Positions 28,336-37,588 of a DNA stretch of 64,000 nucleotides are shown piece by piece. Source of the DNA: DATFDN01 sp963767645 (GTDB lineage: Bacteria > Pseudomonadota > Alphaproteobacteria > Acetobacterales > Acetobacteraceae). Position numbers and translations under genes: made by a program. Under the pieces are notes generated by a model. It was not told the origin of the DNA. It worked only from the letters and a program-made list of their open reading frames with translations, and made no database searches. The stretch is from contig CAVYEW010000008.1 in assembly GCA_963767645.1 (NCBI GenBank), positions 495,487-559,486 on the forward strand, given 5' to 3'. Positions within the stretch are counted from its first letter, which is position 1. Each line of letters opens with the position of its first letter.

Positions 28336-29809
28336 ATGATCAGCCTGAACGAATACGCCTCCCGTGACGGCCTCGGACTAGCCGAGCTGGTCGCACGGGG
28401 CGACGTCACCGAGCGGGAATTGCTGGACACGGCGCTTGCCGCAGTGGAGCAACTTAATCCCGCGATCAACGCCGTTTGCCGCACCCTGCCACGCGAGGCA
28501 GCAGCGGCCATCGCCGCGGGATTGCCGGCCGGCCCCTTCACCGGTGTGCCGTTACTGACCAAGGAGTTGGTACCGCATGCCAAAGGCGTGCGCTGCGACG
28601 CGGGATCGAGGTTGGCCGAAGGGCTAGTAACCGCCGCCGACAGCGAGTTGATGGCGCGCTTCCGCCGGGCCGGCTTCGTCCATGCCGGAACCACCCAATC
28701 ACCGGAGTTGGGGTACTCGCCGACCACGGAGAACAAGCTGTTCGGCCCGGTGCACAATCCGTGGAACCCGAGTTGCAGCGCGGGGGGGTCCAGCGGCGGT
28801 GCTGGCGCGGCGGTGGCTTCAGGGATCGTGCCGATCGCCCACGCAAGCGATGGCGGCGGCTCGATTCGCATTCCCGCCTCCTGTAACGGGCTGGTGGGAC
28901 TGAAGCCGTCACGTGACCGGATCCCGTCCGGGCCTGGAGCCAGCGATCCGCTCTGCGGGCTGGCGGTCGAGTTCGCGCTGGCCCGCAGCGTGCGCGACGT
29001 GGCGGCCCTGTTGGATGCCGTGGCCGGGGCGGATGCGGGGGCACCGGGGCTGGCGCCGCCGCCCCCGCAACCGTTCAGAACACTTGCCGCAAAGCCGCCC
29101 GGCCGCTTGCGCATCGCCTGGACTGCGCAGCCCGCCTCCGGCGCAGTGCCCGATCAGGACTGTTCCGCTGCCGTGCAGGCAGCGGCGTTGCTGCTTGAGG
29201 AACTCGGCCACACCGTGATCGAGGATGCCCCGAGACTGGATTGGGACGTGTTTTTGGAGAACGTGCATGTGATCTGGACGGTCTTCACGGTCAGCTTCGC
29301 CGACACACTGGCGGCGGCGACCGGGCGCCGTCCGGGGCCGGATACGCTCGAGGCGGCCACACTCGCCTGCTACGAAGATGGCAAACGCTATAGTGCGATG
29401 GATTTAGTCCGGGCCATGGATCATGGCGGCGCCTTGTCGCGCAGTGTCGGCGCGTTCTTCGAAGGCGTGGATGTGATGGTCACTCCGACGATTGGCCGGC
29501 CGCCGGCCCCGCTGGGTGAGATCAATCAGGACCGGGCGGGCATCGGCGCGATGGAATGGACCCGAGAGGTCTTCAGCTATTGCCCGTTCACTCCGCTCTA
29601 CAACACGACCGGCCAGCCGGCGATTTCTTTGCCGTTGCACAGGACCTCGAGCGGGCTTCCGATCGGCGTGCAGTTTGCCGCGCGAACTCGGAGAAGAGGC
29701 GATGCTGCTGCGACTTGCGGCGCAGATCGAGGCGGCTCGACCCTGGGTGGGTCAGCTCCCAACCATTCACCTGGGAGCACAGCCTCCGGCGCGCATAAGG
29801 GTGAACTGA
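28336..29809 (+). pseudogene. Amidase-signature hydrolase, frameshift near the C-terminus
   Basis: The triad is present: Lys76 (GVPLLTKELV), Ser152 (SAGGSSGGAG) and Ser176 (SDGGGSIRIP). The frame is intact for about 450 residues up to GLPIGVQFAAR; after a single-base indel near 29690 the family-like tail LGEEAMLLRLAAQIEAARPW continues in the next frame and ends at 29809. In the uncorrected frame the protein would carry about 50 unrelated residues and stop at 29856. The catalytic core is complete, so partial activity is possible. It follows the symporter by about 50 bases on the same strand and may belong to the amide-catabolism unit. The substrate is unknown. Confidence 0.8.
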
Positions 29810-29811
29810 AT

Positions 29812-30233
29812 ATAGTGTGTCCGGTTGCGAGACCTCCTTGGCGGCTTGAGCGATGAGGCGCGCCTTGGTGGTGTCGCATGGACCTGCACGGCCGTGCGGC
29901 CTGGCGTTGGCGAGTTCGGGTTTGGCTTTGAGGCGCTCAGTACCGACCTGATCGGGGTCTTGCCGTCGAGCACGCGCTGGCGCCGGGCATCGTAGGCGGC
30001 GTTGAAGCCGTGCAGGAGTTGCTCCAGCGCGGTGCGAGTGGATGGGGATAGCGAGCACCTCGCTGCCGATGCGGCGGTTGAACCGCTCGGCCAGGCCATT
30101 AGTCTGCGGCGTGCGGGGTCCGGTGTGACGATACTGCACGCCGAGGGCCGCGCAGGCTCTGGCGAAGGCCGGTGTGAAGCAACTGCCATTGTCGGTCAGC
30201 ACGTGAGTGAGACGGAAGGGGAAGGCGGCTGCG
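29812..30233 (-). pseudogene. IS481-family transposase remnant (C-terminal part)
   Basis: Fragments in several minus-strand frames match the IS481 catalytic region: THVLTDNGSCFTPAFARACA, GVQYRHTGPRTPQTNGLAER, then FNAAYDARRQRVLDGKTP and ERLKAKPELANARPHGRAGP. It is broken by at least two frameshifts and lacks its N-terminal half, which was removed at the IS6 edge at 30234. The probable right end, TGTGTCCGGTTGCGAGACC, is near 29815, just after the amidase stop. Confidence 0.7.
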
Positions 30234-31046
30234 GGCGTTGTCAGGTTGGCGGGCCCTGGCCGGCATGGCAGCCTGCTCCGTATGACAACCTCGCCCAATC
30301 CCTACCGCGGCTTTCGCTTTCCAGCCGAGATCATCGAGCAGGCGGTCTGGCTGTATCACTGTTTCAGCCTCAGCCTGCGTGACCTCGAGCTGATCCTGGC
30401 CGCCGCGGCGTGGTGGTCAGCTACGAAAGCATCCGCGATTGGGGCCTGCGCTTCGGCCGGCTGTTTGCCAATACACTGAAGCGGCACCGGCCACAGCCGA
30501 GCGACAAATGGTTCCTTGATGAGGTGTTCATCTAGATCCGCGGCACGTTACATTATCTCTGGCGCGCGGTCGATCAGGACGGGCATGTGCTCGCTATCCT
30601 GGTGCAAAGCCGGCGTGAGGCCAGAGCTGCCAAGCGGTTCTTCCGCAAGCTTCTGAAAGGCTTGCAGTACGTTCCGCGTATGATTGTCACCGACAAGCTG
30701 CGCAGTTACGGCGCTGCGAAGCGCGAGGTCCTGCCCAGCGTCGAGCACCGACAGAGTCGCTATCTCAACAACCGGGCCGAGGTATCGCACCAGCCGACGC
30801 GGCGACGAGAGCGACAGATGCAGCGCTTCAAGTCAGCCCGTCACGCCCAGCGGTTCCTGTCCACCATAGCCGGATCCACAACCACTTTCAGCTCCGCCGT
30901 CATCGCCTATCCGCCAGTGAACACCGGCAAGCCCGCGACACGGCCTTCCGCACATGGCGCGATGTGGCTGGGGTTCTAGCGACTGCGTGACCCAAACGGC
31001 TCTCCTGAGCCGACCGACGCCTACCCACCGCCAAGTTGACAACGCT
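30234..31046 (+). mobile_element. Decayed IS6-family element
   Basis: Imperfect inverted ends: GGCGTTGTCAGGTTGGCGG at the left and, inverted, AGCGTTGTCAACTTGGCGG at the right. No matching 8-base flanks. IS481 debris lies on the left and IS4 debris on the right, so this element joins two unrelated remnants, as replicative IS6 events with deletion do. Confidence 0.75.
30282..31002 (+). pseudogene. IS6-family transposase, multiply disrupted
   Basis: Starts MTTSPNPYRGFRFPAEIIEQ and LSLRDLELIL, shifts frame at about 30400 (VVSYESIRDWGLRFGRLFAN), has an in-frame TAG at 30533 (DEVFI-stop-IRG), then runs through DQDGHVLAILVQSRREARAA and LNNRAEVSHQPTRRRERQMQ, and shifts again near 30865 before ending near 31000. 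Three lesions make it inactive. It is about 65-70 % similar to the intact transposase at 18499-19209 by eye. Confidence 0.78.
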
Positions 31047-31200
31047 GCCAGAGCAGATCGGCGCCGGTGGCCATCCCCGCCTGCCAGAGCGCGTATCCGA
31101 AGAACTGCCGGTCGGCCAAGCACAGCATGCCGCGCCGCAGCGCCAGCACGGCGGGGGCCAGCGTCGTCGCGCCTACGGCGTAGCCGCCCAGCCGAGTGCC
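31047..31200 (-). pseudogene. IS4-family transposase fragment
   Basis: The minus strand reads RLGGYAVGATTLAPAVLALR, then GMLCLADRQFFGYALWQAGM and ATGADLLWQR, the conserved central region (second catalytic Asp in LADR) of IS4-type transposases. It is cut at the IS6 edge, and the N-terminal part is not recognisable upstream. Confidence 0.6.
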
Positions 31201-31465
31201 GCCTGCCGTGCGCGGCGGAGGGTGCGGCCACGCGCGTGCTGGCCCGGGGGCGCGCGGGACGATTTCAGCCGGACCAGGGTCGGACGGGCTGCGGGCCCTG
31301 CCACGGCGGGGGCGGCAGCCCTGGTGAAGAGACCCAGCGCCGCATTCCAGTGCTGCCCACCGCCGATGATCACCGTGACCGATCTCCGATGGTGGTGGTC
31401 GCCGTATGGTGTGACCGGCGCCTCATGCCGCGCCATACTCGCCGCGCCGTCCAGCGGGAGAGCCG

Positions 31466-32635
31466 ATGTCCCCCTTCGTCCCCGGTTCCGCCCTCCGCAT
31501 CGAAGGCCGCGCGGGCGGGCCGCTCGCCGGGCTCACCTTCGCGGCCAAGGACCTGTTCGACGTTGCCGGGCATCCAACCGGTGGCGGCAACCCCGACTGG
31601 GCTCGGCAGAACCCGGTGCCCGTGCGACACGCCTGGGCGGTACAGACCTTGCTCGATGCCGGCGCCACGCTGATCGGCAAGACCATCACAGATGAGGTCT
31701 CGCTCGGTATCCTCGGCGAGAACGCCTTCGAGGGGACGCCCCTCAACCCGGCCGCGCCGGGCCATGTGCCCGGCGGCTCCTCCTCCGGTTCGGCGAGCGC
31801 CGTCGCGCAGGGGCTGTGCGACACGGCGCTCGGCACCGACACGGGCGGTTCCGTGCGCGTGCCGGCCAGCTTCTGCGGCCTCTTCGGCATCCGGCCCACG
31901 CACGGGCGCCTCGACCTCACGGGGATGCTGCCCCAGGCACCGAGTTCCGATACCGCCGGCTGGTTCGCGCGCGACGCGAGCACCTTCGCCCGCGTCTCGG
32001 CGGTGCTTCTGGGCGAGGACATCCCCCCGGCGCTCCCCTCCAAACTGATCATCGCGGTCGACGCCTTCGGCTTCGCCGAGCCCGCCACGGCGGCCGCCGT
32101 CGGGCCCATGCTGGAGCGGCTGAAGCGTCTCATCCCGGACTTTCGGGAGGACGTGCTGGCTCCGTCCGGTCTCGTCGCCTGGGGCCGGGCGCAGCGCACG
32201 CTGCAGCCCGTGGAGGCCTGGGAGGCCTTCCGGGCCTGGATCGAGCGGGACAATCCCCGCTTCGCCTTCTCGGTGGCACGGGGGCTGGTGCTGGGGGCCG
32301 CAACGCCCGAGGCCGAGCGCGGCTGGGCGGCGCTGGTCCGCCAGGAGGCGCGCGGTCGGCTGCGCCACCTGCTCCCGCCCGGCACGGTGCTGGTCATGCC
32401 GGCCACGCCCTTCCCGGCGCCCCGGACCGGGCTGCCGCTGCCGGCCCTGACCCCGATCCGCGACCAGATCCTCTGCCTCTGCGCGCCGGGCGGGCTCGCC
32501 GGCCATCCGCAGGTGAGCCTCCCCGGCGCTACGGTGGAGGGACGTCCCGTCGGCCTCTCCTTGCTCGCCGCCCGCGGGGCGGACACGCTACTGGTCCGGA
32601 CGGCGGTAGCGATGGAGGAGTCCCGATGGAAGTGA
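31466..32635 (+). CDS. AMI1-like amidase (indole-3-acetamide-type hydrolase)
   Basis: 389 residues, shorter than most bacterial amidases but like plant AMI1: FAAKDLFDVAGHPTGGGNPD, GKTITDEVSLGILGEN, PGGSSSGSA, GTDTGGSVRVPASFCGLFGI and SSDTAGWFARD. The triad Lys28-Ser105-Ser129 has the same spacing as in AMI1 (77 and 24). GGGAG precedes ATG 31466. The last 10 bases overlap the start of the next gene, so the two are translationally coupled. The substrate could be an aryl or short-chain amide, or a urea derivative in view of the AtzH/HpxZ-like partner. Intact. Confidence 0.85.
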   Translation: MSPFVPGSALRIEGRAGGPLAGLTFAAKDLFDVAGHPTGGGNPDWARQNPVPVRHAWAVQTLLDAGATLIGKTITDEVSLGILGENAFEGTPLNPAAPGHVPGGSSSGSASAVAQGLCDTALGTDTGGSVRVPASFCGLFGIRPTHGRLDLTGMLPQAPSSDTAGWFARDASTFARVSAVLLGEDIPPALPSKLIIAVDAFGFAEPATAAAVGPMLERLKRLIPDFREDVLAPSGLVAWGRAQRTLQPVEAWEAFRAWIERDNPRFAFSVARGLVLGAATPEAERGWAALVRQEARGRLRHLLPPGTVLVMPATPFPAPRTGLPLPALTPIRDQILCLCAPGGLAGHPQVSLPGATVEGRPVGLSLLAARGADTLLVRTAVAMEESRWK

Positions 32636-33021
32636 ACATCCCTGAGGTCGTCGCGGAGGTGCGCGCCCTGTTCGAGCGCTATGAGCAGGCGCTGATCGAC
32701 AAGGATGTGGCGGTGCTGGACGACACCTTCTGGGACTCGCCGCACACCATCCGCTACGCCATTCATGAGAACGGCTACGGCTTTGACGAGATCCACGCCC
32801 ATCGCGTGCGCCGTCCCCCGGGGCCCGGCATTAAGCTCGCCAGGCGACGCTTGGTGATAACCACCCTCGGCCGGGACATCGCCACCGTGAACCTCGAGTT
32901 CGACATGCGCGGCCGGGACATGCCGGCGCGGCAGAGCCAGACCTGGGTACGCTTTCCGGACCTCGGCTGGAAGGTGATCTCCGCTCATGTGTCCGTCACG
33001 GAGGCGAGTCCGGCCTACTAA
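32626..33021 (+). CDS. AtzH/HpxZ-like NTF2-fold protein
   Basis: 131 residues. NIPEVVAEVRALFERYEQAL, FWDSPHTIRYAIHENGYGFD and RQSQTWVRFPDLGWKVISAH match the DUF3225 group, which includes oxalurate-catabolism protein HpxZ and AtzH of cyanuric acid degradation. These proteins sit beside amidase-signature enzymes (AtzE/HpxY type) in nitrogen-scavenging operons, exactly as here. It starts at ATG 32626 (GGAGT upstream), overlapping the amidase stop. The precise substrate cannot be told from sequence. Confidence 0.82.
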   Translation: MEVNIPEVVAEVRALFERYEQALIDKDVAVLDDTFWDSPHTIRYAIHENGYGFDEIHAHRVRRPPGPGIKLARRRLVITTLGRDIATVNLEFDMRGRDMPARQSQTWVRFPDLGWKVISAHVSVTEASPAY

Positions 33022-33054
33022 TGGAGCAGCCGGCTCGCGCCGATTGGCGCCGCA

Positions 33055-33609
33055 GTGCCGCGCCTCCCCTGGACCCGCTATGCGCGGATCACCTTCGACA
33101 AGGCCCTGATTGCGGGCAAGCCGCAAGCCGAGCTGGTGGCGCCTGGCCATCCACTGCTCGACGCCACCATTGACCTGATCCTGGAACGCTATCAGCCGCT
33201 CTTGCAGGAGGGCGCCGTGCTTGTGGACGAGAGTGACCAGGGCCGCGACCCTCGGCTGCTGATGTATCTGGAGCACGCCATTCGCGACGGCCGCGTCGCC
33301 CGCTCGGGTGAACCACGCGTGGTCTCCCGGGAGCTGCAATTCACCGCGCTGCGGGAGGACGGAACGGTCGCCGATGGCGGCCCCGCACCCTATATCGATT
33401 GCCGCCCGATCACCGAGGAGGAAGGGCGCCTGATTGCGGAAACGATCACCGCGCCCTAGCTCTCCATGCCCGTCGAGGATCGCGCTCTGGGCTACGCAAT
33501 CGCCCAGTTCGTGCCAGGGCATCTGGCGGAGGTGAAGCGCCGCCGCCTGGCCGAGATCGACAAGGTAGAGCGCGAGGTGCGCGCGCGGCTGAACCGCGAG
33601 ATCAACTAG
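33055..33609 (+). pseudogene. C-terminal remnant of a DrmD-like SNF2 helicase (DISARM-type defence)
   Basis: ARITFDKALIAGKPQAELVA, PGHPLLDATIDLILERYQPL, GAVLVDESDQGRDPRLLMYL and EPRVVSRELQFTALREDG, followed one frame over by RALGYAIAQFVPGHLAEVKR and EVRARLNREIN (33467-33609), match the C-terminal portion of helicase-related proteins of the DrmD type. The helicase core is absent, and there is a frameshift at about 33459-33467. It appears to be the stump of a lost defence gene. No other DISARM gene (drmA, drmB, drmC, methylase) is seen nearby. Confidence 0.55.
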
Positions 33610-33778
33610 ACCGAAGTTTTCATTGACCCTGACCTGATCCCCCGGGGTTTCCCTTTGTTTTCTGGGTTACTGGCTGGCTGGATGTGTCCATACACAGGGC
33701 TTGCGTCGGCGCGACCTGGCATGATTCGGTTCGGCCATGAGGTTAGGCTTCGAGCCGTCCGTAACGGAGGCCGTGCCA

Positions 33779-34273
33779 ATGATCTACACCGCAGGATCTT
33801 CCCCCGACCGTGCCGCCTTGCAAGCCATGTTCGTTGAGATGGCCGAATGTCCCCTGGAGCGGCGCGGGGAGTTCCTGATCGACCACCGCGAAAACCCGGT
33901 AAAGGTTATTTACCGTCGTGCTTACCCCGATGATCCCGCTGGGGTGCTGTTCAGCGGCACGATGCACGAATGCCTGCTCTACATCGAAAAGCAGACCCTC
34001 ACGACCGCCATGTGCCGGCTATCGGGGAAGTTCCCGTGCGCGCCGTTTGTCCTCGATGAGCTGAAAGCCTGTTTCAACCACTACGACCCTGACACCGACC
34101 AGGCGGAGGAAGCATCGCGTATCTGGGCGATGCAGCATTTCTCCACACCTCAGAATCAGTGCCCCCCTTGCCCGGTGCCGCCACCGCTGTTGCCCCGTGA
34201 AAACCTCCGCGACCGGCTGCGCGAAGTGCTGGATTACGGGCTGCGGCTATTCATGTTTAGCTGCTGCAGGTGA
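33779..34273 (+). CDS. Hypothetical protein, unrecognised
   Basis: 164 residues if started at ATG 33779 (178 from 33737). Soluble, rich in charged residues, with several Cys (AECPLERRG, MHECLLYIEK, KFPCAPFVLDELKACFNHYD) and a Pro-Cys segment near residue 135. No family recognised. The stop codon lies inside a 22-base tandem duplication. It sits between the helicase remnant and the AlbA_2-type gene, in what may be a degraded defence region. Confidence 0.5.
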   Translation: MIYTAGSSPDRAALQAMFVEMAECPLERRGEFLIDHRENPVKVIYRRAYPDDPAGVLFSGTMHECLLYIEKQTLTTAMCRLSGKFPCAPFVLDELKACFNHYDPDTDQAEEASRIWAMQHFSTPQNQCPPCPVPPPLLPRENLRDRLREVLDYGLRLFMFSCCR

Positions 34274-34299
34274 CGGCTTTAGCTGCTGCAGGTGACGGC
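34256..34299. repeat. 22-bp tandem duplication spanning the stop codon of the upstream gene
   Basis: The unit TTTAGCTGCTGCAGGTGACG+GC occurs twice head to tail (34256-34277 and 34278-34299). The first copy carries the TGA of the hypothetical gene, and the second repeats the last codons and stop. Confidence 0.85.
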
Positions 34300-34349
34300 G
34301 GGACGATGAGCCGCCGCCGGGGGCCTGATGCCGCTGGTGGTAGTGTAGT

Positions 34350-34798
34350 TCAGCCGCCCTCTTTCGCCTCGGGATATAGCTCCGTCGCGAGCTTCCCCAG
34401 CACATCGAGCATCTGCCGAGGCTCCGTCCCGTCGCTGCGCGCCCACTCGATCACGCTGCGAATCTTCCCCTCGACCTGTTCCGCCGTCCACGGCACGGGA
34501 TCGGCACACGGCGGCGGCTCATCTACCGATTCCGTCTCCAAATCGTACCAGTCGCGTGTGCTGGTCACGTCGAGCAAGGTCACACCCTGCGCGTGGTACA
34601 TCGCCACCACGGATTCCGCGAAGCGGGCGAACCGTCGCCAGGTCTGCTCGCCCATGCGGCTTCTGGTGTGGTAGTCAGTTCAGTGTCGCCGAAGCCGTCG
34701 CGGATGAAGCTCTCGCGGATGAAGGGTTCGGCGTGACGGTGGAACAGCCGCGCCATCATCCGGGCGGTCGGCTCGACGGCGTTGGAGATGTGCTCCAT
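34350..34798 (-). CDS. Hypothetical protein, possibly two overlapping frames of one gene
   Basis: A 101-codon frame (34350-34655: MGEQTWRRFARFAESVVAMY, then VLGKLATELYPEAKEGG) is preceded by an overlapping frame from ATG 34798 (MEHISNAVEPTARMMARLFH then FIRESFIRDGFGD). Both are compositionally normal, and a single frameshift near 34640-34670 would join them into one ~150-residue protein. No domain recognised. It is convergent with the upstream hypothetical gene. Confidence 0.4.
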
Positions 34799-35022
34799 GG
34801 GGCGGCTCCGGAGGATGCAGATATGACGAGCCGCTCATAGTAGCCGGGAAATCGTCGCCCTGCCGCCCGGCGAACGGCTGGCCGGCTGGGCTTCGCCGTC
34901 AACTTTTCGGGTCGTATCTTTCGGAAGCGCCAACCCATTGAATCACGGGGGACGGCCCGCCTGCCCGAAAGTCTTGATTTCTGTCGCTCGCGCTCGCACC
35001 TCGGGCACCGGAATGGCCGAAT

Positions 35023-36289
35023 ATGCTGAGCTACACCGCCATGCTTTCCCTGTTCACCAAACCCATCGAATTGCTTACGGCCGAGGACGCGACAGCGGTT
35101 GTCGGTTGGCCGGAGTCCTTGACTGTCGAGTTCAAGGAGACCTTGCCCGCCCGGGACGGCCGGACCGATGCCTGGCTGAGTGGCGGCAACGTCGAGCAAT
35201 ACGCCCGCGACAAGCTGTTCAAGGAACTCGTTGCCTTTGCCAACACCTCTGGCGGCCATCTTGTGCTCGGGGTCAAGGAGACGAAAGATGCGCCGCCCGC
35301 GGCGGCGGCCCTCGCGCCCGTGCCGCGCTGCGTCGAGTTGGCCGAGCGGCTCGGCCGCGCGGCGCAAGCGGTGGACCCGCCCATTCCGCTCCTGCTCGTG
35401 CGTGCCATCCCAGTCCAGGGCGACGCCGGGGTGGTGGTATTCCGCGTGCCCGCCTCCAGGGCCGCGCCGCACCGCAGCCCGGACAAGGAGTGCTACGTCA
35501 GGCGGGGCACGAAATCGGCGCCGATGAGCATGCGCGAGATCCAGGACATGACCTTGGCGGCCGGGCGCCGCGAAGAATTCGTCGACGCACGCTTTGCCCA
35601 AGCCGCGCGCCAGTTCGCTGAATGGTTCGCGACGCCCCTAGAAGACCAGCCGCGCGCCGCGGGGTTCCGCATCACAGCGATGCCGGTCAGCACTCGTTTC
35701 GACCTTGGGCGCCTGTACGGCCGGGACGATCTGGTCCGCCTGCGGCAGCGCTATCCGATCACGGTCAACGGCAACCGCTGGGAGGCGTACGCAGGTACAG
35801 CCGCTGGATCGCACCCGGCCCATCGTTCGCGGCGTGCGCCGGACCTATGACGATGAGGGCACGTCCGCCTATCTCGATGTCCACTCGGATGGGGTAATCG
35901 ACTTCGGCTTCAGGATAGCGCCGAGAACCGATGAGCAACTGCTCGCCTTGGGATGGGTGGTGGCCTACACCGTCAACGTACTCCGCACGGCCGAGGCGTT
36001 GCGAACGGCGGCGGGAGCGCCGGACTGCGAATACGGCATCGAGGTGGAGCTGCACGGCAAGCCTGCCGCCGATCCCGTCGGCCTGATCAGTTGGAACGAG
36101 CGATCCAGCTTCGACAACAGGATCGGCCGCGGCCTGCAGCGGCTTCCGTTATCGTTACCTCGCCTGAGCTTCGGTCCCGCCGGGGAGCTCGACCAAATCG
36201 TCAGCCTCCTCGCCAACGACCTTTGCGACGCAGTAGGGGCCTACTATCCGCAGCCCTTGTCCCTGAGCATCGATCCTTCCTACGTGTAA
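35023..36289 (+). pseudogene. AlbA_2/Schlafen-type putative DNA-binding protein, single frameshift
   Basis: The first frame (35023-35850) has an AlbA_2-like domain: SLTVEFKETLPARD, KELVAFANTSGGHLVLGVKE and ECYVRRGTKSAPMSMREIQD. The second frame continues from about 35790 with TRPIVRGVRRTYDDEGTSAY and runs to 36289. One indel near 35785-35795 separates them; corrected, the protein is about 420 residues. AlbA_2 proteins are linked to regulation and to phage-defence contexts (Schlafen-like). The C-terminal half (VIDFGFRIAPRTDEQLLALG) is unassigned. Confidence 0.6.
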
Positions 36290-36348
36290 CGGTTCGGCGG
36301 CCGGACGTTTGAGAAAGTGATACGGCATTGTCGAGGTTGTTCGTACGG

Positions 36349-36600
36349 CTATATGCGAGACCTATCTGCAAGTCCGGTCGCAATTTGGGTCGATGCCCAT
36401 TCAATAAAAACACGCACACGAGGCGAGAGCTGCCGTCCTTCAGGGTAGAGTAGGTAGACAGGGGTGGCTGTCGGAGGATGTTGCGCGAGCACCTCGACCA
36501 ATCCGCCGGCTTCCAACTCCTCGCGATGCGGTAACCGAAGGCCGAAACCCAGGTTTCGAGCGCAAGAAACGGGATGCGATGCCATGCCGGGCTGCGAACG
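36349..36600 (-). pseudogene. LysR-family regulator, C-terminal fragment
   Basis: LGFGLRLPHREELEAGGLVE, VLAQHPPTATPVYLLYPEGR and QLSPRVRVFIEWASTQI form the end of a LysR substrate-binding domain. The upstream half of the domain and the helix-turn-helix are absent, and the sequence beyond 36600 does not continue the family on either side of IS66-B. A remnant only. Confidence 0.6.
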
Positions 36601-36770
36601 TGGCGCATCCTTGAGTGAGACGAGGCTCTCCCGTGCGGCCTGCCCTCCTGATTGTCCCGTTCGTGAGCATCACGTTGGCTTTCACCCTCGCCGCCGACTA
36701 TGACCATCAGCCGCCTGCTGCGTCGGGTATCTGTAAGCGTCAGCCGGTTCCCGCCTTGCGATGACGGCTG

Positions 36771-37241
36771 GTGTCCGCCGATGTCGCGGACATGGCAAAC
36801 GACACGGACACGCGGGCGGACCTCGTAGGCGCCGCTTACGAGGCTCGTAAGAGCGCGGTGCGACCCGGGGCTGGCTCTGGTGTGGAGGTTCGGGTTCGGG
36901 CTGTCCGGCGGCGGAGTTGGTCGGCCGAGGACAAGCTGCGGATCGTGCGCGAGACGTTGGAGCCTGGCGCGGTGGCCAAGGCGGTGGCGGATCGGCACGG
37001 CATCAGCACCGGGTTGCTGTTCACCTGGCGCAGGGAGATGCTGGCAACGGCGATGTCGGGCTTCATGCCGGTCGAGGTCGCACCTGAGCTGCCGCGGATC
37101 GAGGCGCCGGCGAGGGAGACAACGCCCGAGGCACCCGGCGTAATTGATGTGGCATTCCCGTCCGGGGCGACGGTGCGCGTCAGCGGCCGCGTGGATCCGG
37201 CGGTGCTGTGCGGCGTGTTGGCGGAGCTCGGCAGGCGCTGA
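36771..37241 (+). CDS. tnpA: IS66 TnpA (IS66-B)
   Basis: About 156 codons. The helix-turn-helix WSAEDKLRIVRETLEPGAVA, KAVADRHGISTGLLFTWRRE and the tail VIDVAFPSGATVRVSGRVDP are as in IS66 TnpA. It differs clearly from the IS66-A TnpA. Its TGA overlaps the tnpB ATG (TGATG, 37239-37243). Confidence 0.85.
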   Translation: MSADVADMANDTDTRADLVGAAYEARKSAVRPGAGSGVEVRVRAVRRRSWSAEDKLRIVRETLEPGAVAKAVADRHGISTGLLFTWRREMLATAMSGFMPVEVAPELPRIEAPARETTPEAPGVIDVAFPSGATVRVSGRVDPAVLCGVLAELGRR

Positions 37242-37588
37242 TGTTCGGGCCTCCTCCAGGCACGCGGGTGTTCCTGGCGTGCGGCGTGACCGATATGCGC
37301 AAAGGCTTTGACGGACTTGCGGCGCAGGTGCAGACGGTTCTGGCGCAGGATCCCTATGGTGGGGCTGTGTTCTGCTTTCGTGGGCGCCGCGGCGATCTGC
37401 TGAAGATTTTGGTCTGGGATGGTCAGGGCCTGGTTCTCGTGGCGAAGAGGCTTGAACGCGGCAAGTTCGTCTGGCCGCGGGCGAGCAGCGGCGTGGTCTC
37501 TCTGACGCCGGCAATGCTCTCGATGCTGCTCGAGGGAATAGACTGGCGCATGCCGGCGTGGACAGCACGACCTGAGGTGGTCGGGTAA
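37241..37588 (+). CDS. tnpB: IS66 TnpB (IS66-B)
   Basis: 115 residues: TRVFLACGVTDMRKGFDGLA, VFCFRGRRGDLLKILVWDGQ and LLEGIDWRMP, the IS66 Orf2 signature. It starts at 37241, coupled to tnpA by a one-base overlap with its stop. Intact. Confidence 0.9.
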   Translation: MFGPPPGTRVFLACGVTDMRKGFDGLAAQVQTVLAQDPYGGAVFCFRGRRGDLLKILVWDGQGLVLVAKRLERGKFVWPRASSGVVSLTPAMLSMLLEGIDWRMPAWTARPEVVG

